Source: JAWVFM01 sp963843315 (lineage in GTDB: Bacteria > Actinomycetota > Thermoleophilia > Solirubrobacterales > 70-9). Taken from it: a stretch of 64,000 bases of DNA. The position numbers and the translations under genes were made by a program. The stretch covers positions 62,001 to 126,000 of the forward strand of contig CAWJJU010000006.1 in NCBI GenBank assembly GCA_963843315.1, written 5' to 3'. Each line of letters starts with the position of its first letter. The first letter of the stretch is position 1. Shown here piece after piece: positions 9,314 to 17,062 of the stretch. Below the pieces are notes generated by a model that saw only the letters and a program-made list of their open reading frames with translations, searched no databases and had not been told where the DNA came from.

Positions 9314-9862
9314 ATGACCGACGACAGGACCTGGACGACCTACGAGAGCCCCGTCGGGCGGCTGGCCCTGGCGGCCGGCGCGCGGGGGCTGACGCACCTG
9401 CGCTTCGCGGAGGGGCAGGCGGTCCCCGAGGCGGAGGAGACCCGCCCGATGCCGGACGTGACCGAGCAGCTCGACGCGTACTTCGCCGGCGAGCTGCGCG
9501 CGTTCGAGGTGCCGCTCGACATGCGCGGCACCGAGCTGCAGATGGCCGTGTGGGCTGAGCTGCTGAAGATCCCCTACGGAACCACGGCGAGCTACGGCGA
9601 AATCGCTGCCCGGCTCGACCCGGGCAGCTTCCGCACCGGCGTCGAGCCGTGGCAGCGGGCCCGCGCGGTGGGCGCGGCGAACGGCCGCAACCCGGTCGCG
9701 ATCATCGTGCCGTGCCACCGCGTGATTGGCGCCGACGGGTCGCTCACCGGCTACGCCGGGGGCCTGGAGCGCAAGCGCGCGCTGCTGGAGCTGGAGGGCG
9801 CCCGGCTGCGGGGGCCGCGGGAGCCGCACGCCGCGCAGCTGGCCCCGGGCTTGGCTAGCTGA
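9314..9862 (+). CDS. ogt: Methylated-DNA--protein-cysteine S-methyltransferase
   Basis: Repairs O6-alkylguanine by transferring the alkyl group to its own cysteine. The active site P-C-H-R-V-I-G (Cys near residue 134) follows the helix-turn-helix segment YGTTASYGEIAARL and the arginine-finger region RAVGAANGRNP. Between these last two there are about ten extra residues compared with common Ogt/MGMT sequences. I choose ATG 9314 because GAGGTGG lies 4-5 nt upstream as a Shine-Dalgarno; an in-frame ATG at 9296 would add six residues. Length 182 aa is normal. Its stop overlaps the stop of the minus-strand GGDEF gene by 8 nt. Confidence 0.92.
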   Translation: MTDDRTWTTYESPVGRLALAAGARGLTHLRFAEGQAVPEAEETRPMPDVTEQLDAYFAGELRAFEVPLDMRGTELQMAVWAELLKIPYGTTASYGEIAARLDPGSFRTGVEPWQRARAVGAANGRNPVAIIVPCHRVIGADGSLTGYAGGLERKRALLELEGARLRGPREPHAAQLAPGLAS

Positions 9863-10850
9863 CGAGGGAGGTCTCGACGCCCCGGACGCGGACCAGGTTT
9901 CGGCCCGCCTCCTTGGCCTCGTAGAGCGCGGAGTCCGCAGCCTTGAAGACGGCTTCGTAGGAGAAGGCGACTCCGGCTTCGGAGGCGGCCGCGCCAAAGC
10001 TCATGGTCACCGAGGAGTCCTCGGCGCCGTGCTCCTCGACGGCGCGACGCAGGTCCTCGGCGATCTCGCCGAGACGAGTCGGGTTGGCTCCCGGCAGCAG
10101 CACGAGGAACTCCTCGCCGCCGATCCGGTACAGCAGGTCGAAAGCGCGCAGCGCTGCCCGTAGGTCGTAGGCGACGCTCTGAAGGATCTCGTCGCCCCGA
10201 GCGTGACCCAGCCGGTCGTTGACCGACTTGAAGTTGTCGATGTCACCGACGATCACGCCCACGGGCAGCTTCGTGAGGCGCGACTGCTCCTCGAGCTCCT
10301 CGACGCGGCGCATCAGCGCGTTGCGGTTCAGGGTCTGAGTCAGAGGGTCGACCACCGCGTCCGAGCGGTGCTTGACATCCGAGCGCATGACGACGGTCTG
10401 GAACATCCCGATGGCGATGACGAGCGTCAGCGGCGCGATCACGAGCGGAGGGTTGTGGATCACGGCGTTCGTGTCGGTCGCTAAGGCCGTGACGAGGAGG
10501 ATGGCCACCGTGATCGCCACGCCCAGCACGATGCCGCGCTCGGAGAAGCGCGCGCCCAGCGTCGCGATCGGAATGGCAAGCCACGCGAGCGTCGGCTGCG
10601 ATGCCCCGCCGCTGATGGCGACGGCGGAGGCGATGATGATCTGCGAGAACACCCACGCGGCGAAGATCGCGTACTCGGGGTGCTGGAGGCGGCCGATGCT
10701 CTCCTCGGAGACGCGGAAGGCCACGGCCGCCATGGCCACCGGCACCAGGGTCCACCAGCCGAGCCAGGGTCCCATCGCCACCAGCGACAGGGCGATGATC
10801 CCGAAGGTCGCCCTGCGGATGGGGCGGAGGCGAACGTCCATATCGACCAT
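9855..10850 (-). CDS. Membrane-anchored diguanylate cyclase (GGDEF)
   Basis: About 331 aa from ATG 10850. Residues about 10-160 hold five or six hydrophobic helices with short loops and no recognisable sensor fold. A GGDEF domain follows (D-P-L-T-Q-T-L-N-R-N start, G-D-I-D-N-F-K, and RIGGEEFLVLLPG near 240). GGEEF is an active signature variant, so synthesis of cyclic di-GMP at the membrane is expected. No RxxD inhibitory site is evident just before the signature. The start is not certain: in-frame ATG 10898 and TTG 10979 would add a hydrophilic leader. With the GGDEF-EAL protein at 5.3 kb, this is the second cyclic-di-GMP enzyme in 5 kb. Confidence 0.88.
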   Translation of the reverse strand: MVDMDVRLRPIRRATFGIIALSLVAMGPWLGWWTLVPVAMAAVAFRVSEESIGRLQHPEYAIFAAWVFSQIIIASAVAISGGASQPTLAWLAIPIATLGARFSERGIVLGVAITVAILLVTALATDTNAVIHNPPLVIAPLTLVIAIGMFQTVVMRSDVKHRSDAVVDPLTQTLNRNALMRRVEELEEQSRLTKLPVGVIVGDIDNFKSVNDRLGHARGDEILQSVAYDLRAALRAFDLLYRIGGEEFLVLLPGANPTRLGEIAEDLRRAVEEHGAEDSSVTMSFGAAASEAGVAFSYEAVFKAADSALYEAKEAGRNLVRVRGVETSLVS

Positions 10851-11041
10851 CCGCTCTCGGTCGGCCCCCCTTGGAAATAGCCACGATCCGTTTTCCATTC
10901 CATACGAACTATCGGCGGCTGGGCAACCTGGCTGAACAGAGCGATGAGTTTCTGCGTCGACCGGAGTCTTCTCACACAAGCTGGGCCGCAGCCCGGCCCG
11001 ATGCTTGCTAAAACCGGAAGCCGCCCGAAAGGAGAGCCCGA

Positions 11042-13198
11042 ATGACCCGACGCCTGGCCAATCTCGCAGACCTCTGTTACCGCCGCCGCGGCCGCGTGGT
11101 CGTCGCCTGGATCGTGGCGATGGTCGTGCTGATCGGCCTCGGGAGCTCCCTCAAGGGCGAATACAACGCCGAGTACAACACACCTGGCTCGGAGTCGAAG
11201 GCGGCCATGGACATCACGCAGAGGAGCTTCGGTGGCTACTCGGGCGATGAGATCTACGTGGTCTGGAAGGACACGGCCGGCGCCGACACCGCTGCCGCGC
11301 GCCGGCAGATGGCGGGGTTCTTCACCCAGGCGCAGAAGGTCGACCACATCGCGGCGCACACCCCCGTGCGGGTGTCCAAGGACGGGACGATCGCCACGAG
11401 CACGCTGCCGCTGACGATTCCCGGGTGGGAGGCGACGAAGTCGCAGGGTGAGCAACTGATCGCGGCGGCCGATGACAACTCGGGCAAGGGCCTCGACATC
11501 AAGCTCGGCGGCGATCCGATCTACCAGGCCCAGGGTGGGTCGAGCCCTGAGGGCCTTGGCTTCCTCGGCGCCGCGATCGTCCTGCTGATCGCCTTCGGCT
11601 CGCTGGTCGCCGCCGGCCTGCCGCTCGCGATCGCGCTGGTGGGCCTCGGCATCTCCTCGGGGGGCCTGATCGCGCTGCTCGCGAACGTCATCGACGTGCC
11701 CAACTGGACCACGGCGGTGTCCGGACTGATCGGCATCGGGGTGGGGGTCGATTACTCGCTGCTCGTGATCACTCGGTTCCGCGCGTCGCTGAACGCCGGC
11801 AATGATCGCCACGACGCGGTCGTCGAGGCCGTCACGACGGCCGGCCGCAGCGTGCTGATCGCGGGCGCGACCGTGGTCATCGCGGTGCTGGGCCTGTGCC
11901 TGACCGGCCTGACCTACATGTACGGCGTCGCGATCTCCGCGTCGATCGCCGTGCTCGTGGTGATGGTGGCCGCGATCACGCTGCTGCCGGCGTTGCTGTC
12001 CTACCTCGGTCCCCGCGTCGACAAGTGGCGGATCCCGCTGCTGGGCCGCAACCTGAAGAAGGCCGACGCCGCGACGTCGACTGGAGAGTCCCCGGCGGCT
12101 CGGTGGAGCCACGCAGTGCAGCGGCGCCCATGGTTCGCCGCCATCACCTCGCTGACGATCCTGCTCGTGCTGGCGGCTCCGGCCCTCGGCATGCGCCTCG
12201 GGTTCCCCGACGCGGGCAACGACCCGCCGGACACCATGACGCGCCAGGCGTACGACCTGATCTCCCAGGGCTTCGGGCCGGGCACGAACGGCCCGCTCGT
12301 GATCGCCGCGACGCTTCCGTCCAGCGGGGGCGAGCAGGCGATGAAGGGCCTGGCCGGAGACATTCAGGGCGTCGACGGCGTGCAGTTCGTCTCCGACCCG
12401 GTCATCAACCGGGACGGGACGGCGGCGATCCTCAACGTGATCCCGACCACCTCGCCCCAGGACTCGGCGACCACCGACCTGGTCAACGAGCTCCGCGACA
12501 ACGTCGTGCCACGCTCGCTGGGGGGCACCGGCGTGACCGCCCAGATCGGCGGCGTCACGGCCGCCCTGGAGGACCAGAGCGACTACATCAAGGGCCGCAT
12601 GCCGGTGTTCATCATCGCCGTGGTCGGCCTGTCGTTCCTGCTCCTGCTGATGGCGTTTCACTCACCGCTGATCTCGCTGAAGGCAGCGATCATGAACCTG
12701 CTGTCGGTGAGCGCCGCCTACGGCGTCATGACGCTGGTCTCGAAGGGCGGCTCCGTGGGCCAGCTCATCGGCATCGACCACGAGGTCCCCGTCGCACCGT
12801 TCATGCCGGTGATGATGTTCGCGATCCTGTTCGGGCTCTCGATGGACTACGAGGTGTTCCTGATCTCGCGCATCCGCGAGGAATACCTGAGGGACGGCAA
12901 CACCCGCCGAGCCGTGGCCGACGGGCTCGCCAAGACCGCCCGCGTGATCACCGCGGCGGCCGCGATCATGGTCGTCGTCTTCCTGGCCTTCCTGGCTGCC
13001 CAGGACGTGTTCCTGAAGCTGTTCGGGATCGGTCTCGCGTCGGCGATCTTCCTCGACGCCACCCTGGTGCGGATGGTGCTGGTCCCAGCCGTGATGCAGC
13101 TGCTGGGCAAGTGGAACTGGTGGATCCCCGGCTGGCTCGAGCGGCGCCTGCCCACGCTGGACGTCGAGCGAATCGGCGTGAGCGAAGCCCGCGGCTGA
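11042..13198 (+). CDS. MmpL-family RND transporter
   Basis: A 718-aa inner-membrane protein made of two similar halves. Each half has one helix, a large extracytoplasmic loop and a five-helix block, about 12 helices in all. The family hallmark D-Y-S-L-L-V-I-T-R-F-R occurs in the first block, and its counterpart S-M-D-Y-E-V-F-L-I-S-R-I-R in the second; the Asp-Tyr pairs are those of the MmpL proton relay. It exports lipids or other hydrophobic compounds using the proton gradient, substrate unknown. A good Shine-Dalgarno (AAAGGAGA) lies 7 nt before the ATG. It is a single-gene unit closed by a strong hairpin. Confidence 0.92.
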   Translation: MTRRLANLADLCYRRRGRVVVAWIVAMVVLIGLGSSLKGEYNAEYNTPGSESKAAMDITQRSFGGYSGDEIYVVWKDTAGADTAAARRQMAGFFTQAQKVDHIAAHTPVRVSKDGTIATSTLPLTIPGWEATKSQGEQLIAAADDNSGKGLDIKLGGDPIYQAQGGSSPEGLGFLGAAIVLLIAFGSLVAAGLPLAIALVGLGISSGGLIALLANVIDVPNWTTAVSGLIGIGVGVDYSLLVITRFRASLNAGNDRHDAVVEAVTTAGRSVLIAGATVVIAVLGLCLTGLTYMYGVAISASIAVLVVMVAAITLLPALLSYLGPRVDKWRIPLLGRNLKKADAATSTGESPAARWSHAVQRRPWFAAITSLTILLVLAAPALGMRLGFPDAGNDPPDTMTRQAYDLISQGFGPGTNGPLVIAATLPSSGGEQAMKGLAGDIQGVDGVQFVSDPVINRDGTAAILNVIPTTSPQDSATTDLVNELRDNVVPRSLGGTGVTAQIGGVTAALEDQSDYIKGRMPVFIIAVVGLSFLLLLMAFHSPLISLKAAIMNLLSVSAAYGVMTLVSKGGSVGQLIGIDHEVPVAPFMPVMMFAILFGLSMDYEVFLISRIREEYLRDGNTRRAVADGLAKTARVITAAAAIMVVVFLAFLAAQDVFLKLFGIGLASAIFLDATLVRMVLVPAVMQLLGKWNWWIPGWLERRLPTLDVERIGVSEARG

Positions 13199-13200
13199 GC

Positions 13201-13230
13201 CCCCGTGGTGGTGCTGGCACCACCACGGGG
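13201..13230 (+). terminator. Strong hairpin after the MmpL gene
   Basis: Perfect 13-bp stem CCCCGTGGTGGTG / CACCACCACGGGG with a CTGG loop, starting 2 nt after the stop. There is no U-tract, as is common for actinobacterial hairpin terminators. Confidence 0.75.
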
Positions 13231-13281
13231 AACGCCTGGTGGCCCATTCTCAGCGATGCTCGCGGGGATGAGACTGGGCGC

Positions 13282-13476
13282 ATGGAAACAACAGTCACAG
13301 CTCCGATGACCCTGGCACACGGGCTCTCCAACAGCGGCATCGCCGAGTGGCTCATCGTGAGCGAGCGAGCGGTGGAGAAGCACGTCTCGAACATCTTCTG
13401 GAAGCTCGACCTGCCCGCCACCAGCAAGGACCATCGCCGGGTGCTGGCTGTGCTGGCCTGGCTGGGCGAGGGGTAG
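13282..13476 (+). pseudogene. LuxR/GerE-type HTH fragment (truncated response regulator remnant)
   Basis: A 64-codon frame that reads like the last two-thirds of a LuxR DNA-binding domain: LAHGLSNSGIAEWL, then VSERAVEKHVSNIFWKLDL, then DHRRVLAVLAWL, the usual tail of actinobacterial NarL-like regulators. The first helix (L-T-P-R-E-R-E-V) and the whole receiver domain are missing; the ATG at 13282 begins just upstream of the homology without a clear Shine-Dalgarno. It could be expressed as a small HTH protein, but a decayed response regulator is more likely. It lies between the MmpL terminator and the HdeD-like gene. Confidence 0.7.
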
Positions 13477-13565
13477 CGGCCCTCGGCATTGCGGAGACCA
13501 CGGGTCACGCCCGAGGCGGGCGGTACGGTTGGCCGCACGGTCGATCCCTACCGATGGAGGATCCA

Positions 13566-14141
13566 ATGAATGCAGAACCTGCACCGGGCCCCATAACCCG
13601 GAGTGACGTGCGAGCGGCAACCGCGGGCTGGTGGCTCCTGCTGCTGGTCGGAGTGCTCAGCATCGTTGCCGGCGCCATCGTCCTCGCCAAGCCCAGCGAC
13701 AGCCTCGCGACGCTGGCGGTGGTGGTCGGCATTTTCATCCTCCTCGACGGCCTCCTCGAGCTGGCCGCCTCGCTCATGCACAGCACCCAGAGCCGGGGAA
13801 CGGTTGCGGTGCTCGGGGTCCTCAGCGTCATCGTCGGCGTCCTGCTCATCCGCCACCCGATCGGGGGCGTCACGTTCGTCGCGCTTCTGATCGGCATCTG
13901 GCTGATCGCCGTTGGCGTCGTCCGGTTCGTCGCTGCGTTCGAGATGGTCGAGCATCGCGGCTGGAACGCCATCGCCGGCGGCATCGAGCTCATCGCCGGG
14001 ATCGCGATCATCGTCGATCCGAACATCGGCTTCGCCGCCCTCGCCTTGCTCGTGGGCCTGGCGTTCATCTTCCACGGCGCCGCGATGTGCGTCGTGGGGT
14101 GGGCCATGCACGCCGTCAGGCACGACGCCGCGACTGCCTGA
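13566..14141 (+). CDS. HdeD/DUF308-family membrane protein
   Basis: A 191-aa protein of six hydrophobic helices arranged as three pairs separated by short polar turns, with repeated G-x-L-x-I-x-x-G patterns and I-R-H-P-I-G-G between helices, the pattern of the HdeD acid-resistance membrane family (DUF308). Function in actinobacteria is unknown. GGAGG lies 5 nt before the ATG at 13566, which fixes this start over longer in-frame options that would add a non-hydrophobic leader. Confidence 0.88.
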   Translation: MNAEPAPGPITRSDVRAATAGWWLLLLVGVLSIVAGAIVLAKPSDSLATLAVVVGIFILLDGLLELAASLMHSTQSRGTVAVLGVLSVIVGVLLIRHPIGGVTFVALLIGIWLIAVGVVRFVAAFEMVEHRGWNAIAGGIELIAGIAIIVDPNIGFAALALLVGLAFIFHGAAMCVVGWAMHAVRHDAATA

Positions 14142-14191
14142 TGAGCGGGCGCCAGATATAGATGTAGACATACTTTCGGTATCTCTGGAGC

Positions 14192-14197
14192 TATACT
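14192..14197 (+). promoter_or_regulatory. -10 box TATACT, leaderless promoter of the ATPase gene
   Basis: TATACT ends exactly 6 nt before the GTG start at 14204. The 50 bases upstream are much more AT-rich than the rest of the window; a possible -35 TAGACA at 14165-14170 is spaced 21 nt, longer than usual. Confidence 0.6.
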
Positions 14198-14203
14198 GCG
14201 GGG

Positions 14204-15319
14204 GTGCGACTCGAGGACAACCCCTTCGTCTACGACCGCCCCCTCGCTCCCGATGAGCTGATCGACCGCGAGCCCGAGCTCGCCAGGCTGATGGAGCTCT
14301 GCCACGTGGGGCAGTCGGCGCGCCTCGGGGCGCCGCGGCGCTACGGCAAGACCACCCTGCTGCGCCGGGCCTGCCGCGACGCCGAGGCGGCCGGGTTCGC
14401 CGCCGTGCTGGTCGACTTCTCGGGCGTGCTCTCGCTCGAGGACGTGGCGGTGCGGATCGCGGATGCCTACCGGTCGCTGGAGGGGCCGCTGCGGCGGATC
14501 GCTCGGGAGCTTCTGCGCTCGCTCGGCCTGCGCGTGCGGCTCGGGGAGGGGGTCGAGGTGGAGGCGGGTGTCACGAACCGCCACGATCCCTCGACCCTGG
14601 AGCGCATGGCGCAGCTCCTCGACCTGCCGGCGGCGCTTCATCGCCGTTCCGGCAAGCGGGTGCTCGTGGTCTTCGACGAGTTCCAGGCGCTGGTGGGCGT
14701 GGAGTCCTCGCTCGACGGGCTCATCCGCAGCCGGATCCAGCATCACGCGGAGTCGGCGACGTACGTGTTCGCCGGGTCGGGAGTGAGCCTCATGCGAGCG
14801 CTGTTCTCCGAGCGCGAGCGCCCGCTCTACGGCCAGGCGCAGCCGCTGGAGCTGATCCCCCTTCCCGGCTCGGCGCTCGCCGGGTACGTCGAGGATCGCT
14901 TCGATGGCGCCGGCGTCGACGTCTCCGAGGTCACCGATGCGTACCTGGCGTTCGTCGAGGGGCACCCGCAGCGGGCGATGCTGGTGGCGCACCATCTGTG
15001 GCGCGAGACCGCGCTTGCCGGGGACGATCCCATCGCCGGCTGGGACCGCGCGCGCGAGGCTTCGCTGAGCGAGCTGACCGAGGCGTTCGAGGTCCTCACG
15101 GGATCGTTCTCGGTTGCCCGGCGCGCGGTGCTGCGCCAGGTTGCGCGCTCGCAGACCGGCCTCTATACGCGCGACTCGCTGCGCGAGATGGGGCTGGAGA
15201 AGACGACTGCCCAGCAGGCGCTGCGCGCGCTGGTGGATTCGGGCCTGGTGATCCGAGTCGAGCGCGGCAATCACCGTCTGGTCGATCCGCTGCTCGCCTC
15301 CTGGCTGCGCCGCGGCTAG
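14204..15319 (+). CDS. STAND/ORC-like P-loop ATPase with C-terminal winged helix
   Basis: A 371-aa protein. It begins with N-P-F-V-Y-D-R-P and D-R-E-P-E-L, the lead-in of the ATPase_2/archaeal-type ATPase family. Walker A is G-A-P-R-R-Y-G-K-T-T-L-L (about 42-53) and Walker B VLVVFDEFQALV (about 153-164). An arginine-containing sensor region follows, then a C-terminal winged-helix-like part (S-L-R-E-M-G-L-E-K-T-T-A-Q-Q-A-L) that often reads DNA in this family. No transmembrane segment. These ATPases are scattered among bacteria and archaea, often in accessory regions, and the role is not known. It is leaderless from GTG 14204. Its stop overlaps the stop of the Ddn-type gene by 4 nt. Confidence 0.8.
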   Translation: MRLEDNPFVYDRPLAPDELIDREPELARLMELCHVGQSARLGAPRRYGKTTLLRRACRDAEAAGFAAVLVDFSGVLSLEDVAVRIADAYRSLEGPLRRIARELLRSLGLRVRLGEGVEVEAGVTNRHDPSTLERMAQLLDLPAALHRRSGKRVLVVFDEFQALVGVESSLDGLIRSRIQHHAESATYVFAGSGVSLMRALFSERERPLYGQAQPLELIPLPGSALAGYVEDRFDGAGVDVSEVTDAYLAFVEGHPQRAMLVAHHLWRETALAGDDPIAGWDRAREASLSELTEAFEVLTGSFSVARRAVLRQVARSQTGLYTRDSLREMGLEKTTAQQALRALVDSGLVIRVERGNHRLVDPLLASWLRRG

Positions 15320-15765
15320 ATGACTGGCTCGAGCACCACGAGCGGGATCTCGCGGTCCGTCCGCGCCTCGTAGTCGCGATAGCCGCCGTAGGTCTTCACG
15401 GCCATGTCCCAGAGGCGGGGCCGCTCCTGCGCCGTCGCGACGCGGGCGTGGACGCGGCGCCGTTCGCGGCCGACCTGGACCGTGGTGTCCGGATTGGCCA
15501 CGAGGTTGTGGAACCAGGCCGGGTTCTTCGGGTAGCCGCCCTTGGAGGCGACGAGCACCAGGTTCTCGCGGTCGGCGACGTAGACAAGCGGGCTGGTTCG
15601 CCTCGCGCCCGACCTCGCGCCCACGTGATCGAGCAGGAGCATGGGAGGCGCGCCCGGAAAGCGGTGCCCGATCAGGCCGCCCGAGGCTCGATAGACCAGC
15701 GTGTGGCCGGCCATCAGCCTGCGCAGGACGGGCCAGGAGCGATCGGCCAGGTCGAGAGTGTCCAT
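15316..15765 (-). CDS. Ddn/F420-dependent nitroreductase-family protein (DUF385)
   Basis: A 149-aa split-barrel protein. The segments H-V-G-A-R-S-G-A-R-R-T-S-P-L, L-V-L-V-A-S-K-G-G-Y-P-K-N-P-A-W and H-N-L-V-A-N-P-D are the signature of deazaflavin (F420)-dependent nitroreductases, the family of M. tuberculosis Ddn. It probably reduces quinones or nitro compounds with F420H2 near the membrane; the physiological substrate is unknown. ATG 15765 is chosen because homology begins soon after; no Shine-Dalgarno is seen. It implies that the host makes F420, which fits an actinobacterium. Confidence 0.9.
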   Translation of the reverse strand: MDTLDLADRSWPVLRRLMAGHTLVYRASGGLIGHRFPGAPPMLLLDHVGARSGARRTSPLVYVADRENLVLVASKGGYPKNPAWFHNLVANPDTTVQVGRERRRVHARVATAQERPRLWDMAVKTYGGYRDYEARTDREIPLVVLEPVI

Positions 15766-15840
15766 CTCGAAGGAGGCTACCCGGACCCGGCACCGGTACG
15801 CTGCCTCGCGCAAGGAAGCAAGCCAGGAGAGAGATTGCAG

Positions 15841-17049
15841 ATGAACGCAGGCAGGACCATTCGTCGGTTGGTGCCCGGACTGACCGCCGCGATCGCCGCC
15901 GCGGCGATGGTCGTCCCGGCAGGGGCGGGCGCGACGCGCGGGCCTGGAGGCCTGGCCTTCTACCACCCGCCGAAGCATCTTCCGAGGGCCCACGGGTCGC
16001 TGATCTGGTCGCGCCCCGCCGGCGGGCTGGTGCCGCTCGACAAGGCCAAGTCCACCGACCTCGTCCTCTACACCTCCAAGAGCCCGCAGGGCAAGGACGT
16101 CGCGGTCTCGGGCTCGGTCAGCGTTCCCAAGGGCAAGGCGCCGAAGGGCGGCTGGCCCGTCATCAGCTACGCGCACGGCACCACCGGCACCGCCGACGCC
16201 TGCGCTCCCTCCCGCAACCACAACGGCGACCCGGTCACGAGCTACATCTCCTACGTCGACCCGCAGCAGAACGCCTGGCTGAAGGCGGGCTACGCGGTGG
16301 TCCGCACGGACTACCAGGGGCTCGGAACCCCGGGGCCGCACCCGTATCTGATCGGCGAGTCCGAGGGCCGCAGCGTCCTCGACATGGTTCGAGCGGCGCG
16401 CGACCTCGATCCCTCGATCGGTAAGAAATTCCTGATCGCCGGCCACTCGCAGGGCGGCCATGCGGCGCTGTTCGCAGCCGGCGAGGCGAAGCGCTACGTG
16501 CCCGACCTCCGGCTGCGCGGCACCGTGGCCTACGCGCCGGCCTCGCACCTGAAGGAGCAGGGGCAGGCGCTCGGGGTCTTCACCAGTCCCAGCCCCCTGA
16601 CCGCCTTGGCGACGCTGATCGTCCAGGGCGCCACCACCGAGTCCACGCACGCGACGCCGATCAAGGCCAAGCGGCTGCTCGCTCCCGAGGTCATGGCCTT
16701 CTACCCGAAGCTCAACAAGCTGTGCCTGCCGCAGCTCAGCCTGCCGAGCCGCCTGGGCGGCATCGCGCCGGCCGACATGATCAAGGACGGCGCCGACACG
16801 ACGGACCTGTTCGACCTGCTGGGCGAGCAGAACCCCGCCGTCAAGACGAAAGCGCCGATCATGCTGGCTCAGGGCGACGCCGACGCCACGGTGTACAAGT
16901 TCCTCACCGACTCGCTCAACACCGAGCTGCAGAACAAGGGCGACGACGTCACCTACGACGTCTATCCCGGCATCGACCACGGCGGCGTGGTCGCGGCCGC
17001 GGAGAACGACGCGCTGAACTTCTTCCAGGCGCGGCTGCCGGCCGGGTAG
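15841..17049 (+). CDS. Secreted lipase (alpha/beta-hydrolase, LIP family)
   Basis: A 402-aa exported enzyme. Residues 1-30 form a Sec signal peptide (R-R-L-V, an alanine-rich core, then A-G-A-G-A-T cleavage region). The mature part has S-Y-A-H-G-T-T-G-T-A-D-A-C-A-P-S and the nucleophile elbow G-H-S-Q-G-G (Ser203), with a later D-A-D-A-T-V aspartate and D-H-G-G histidine near 380 completing the triad. This matches the secretory lipase family (PF03583), which splits ester bonds of lipids outside the cell. AGGAG lies about 12 nt before the ATG. Confidence 0.9.
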   Translation: MNAGRTIRRLVPGLTAAIAAAAMVVPAGAGATRGPGGLAFYHPPKHLPRAHGSLIWSRPAGGLVPLDKAKSTDLVLYTSKSPQGKDVAVSGSVSVPKGKAPKGGWPVISYAHGTTGTADACAPSRNHNGDPVTSYISYVDPQQNAWLKAGYAVVRTDYQGLGTPGPHPYLIGESEGRSVLDMVRAARDLDPSIGKKFLIAGHSQGGHAALFAAGEAKRYVPDLRLRGTVAYAPASHLKEQGQALGVFTSPSPLTALATLIVQGATTESTHATPIKAKRLLAPEVMAFYPKLNKLCLPQLSLPSRLGGIAPADMIKDGADTTDLFDLLGEQNPAVKTKAPIMLAQGDADATVYKFLTDSLNTELQNKGDDVTYDVYPGIDHGGVVAAAENDALNFFQARLPAG

Positions 17050-17062
17050 ACCGGCCGGCCGG

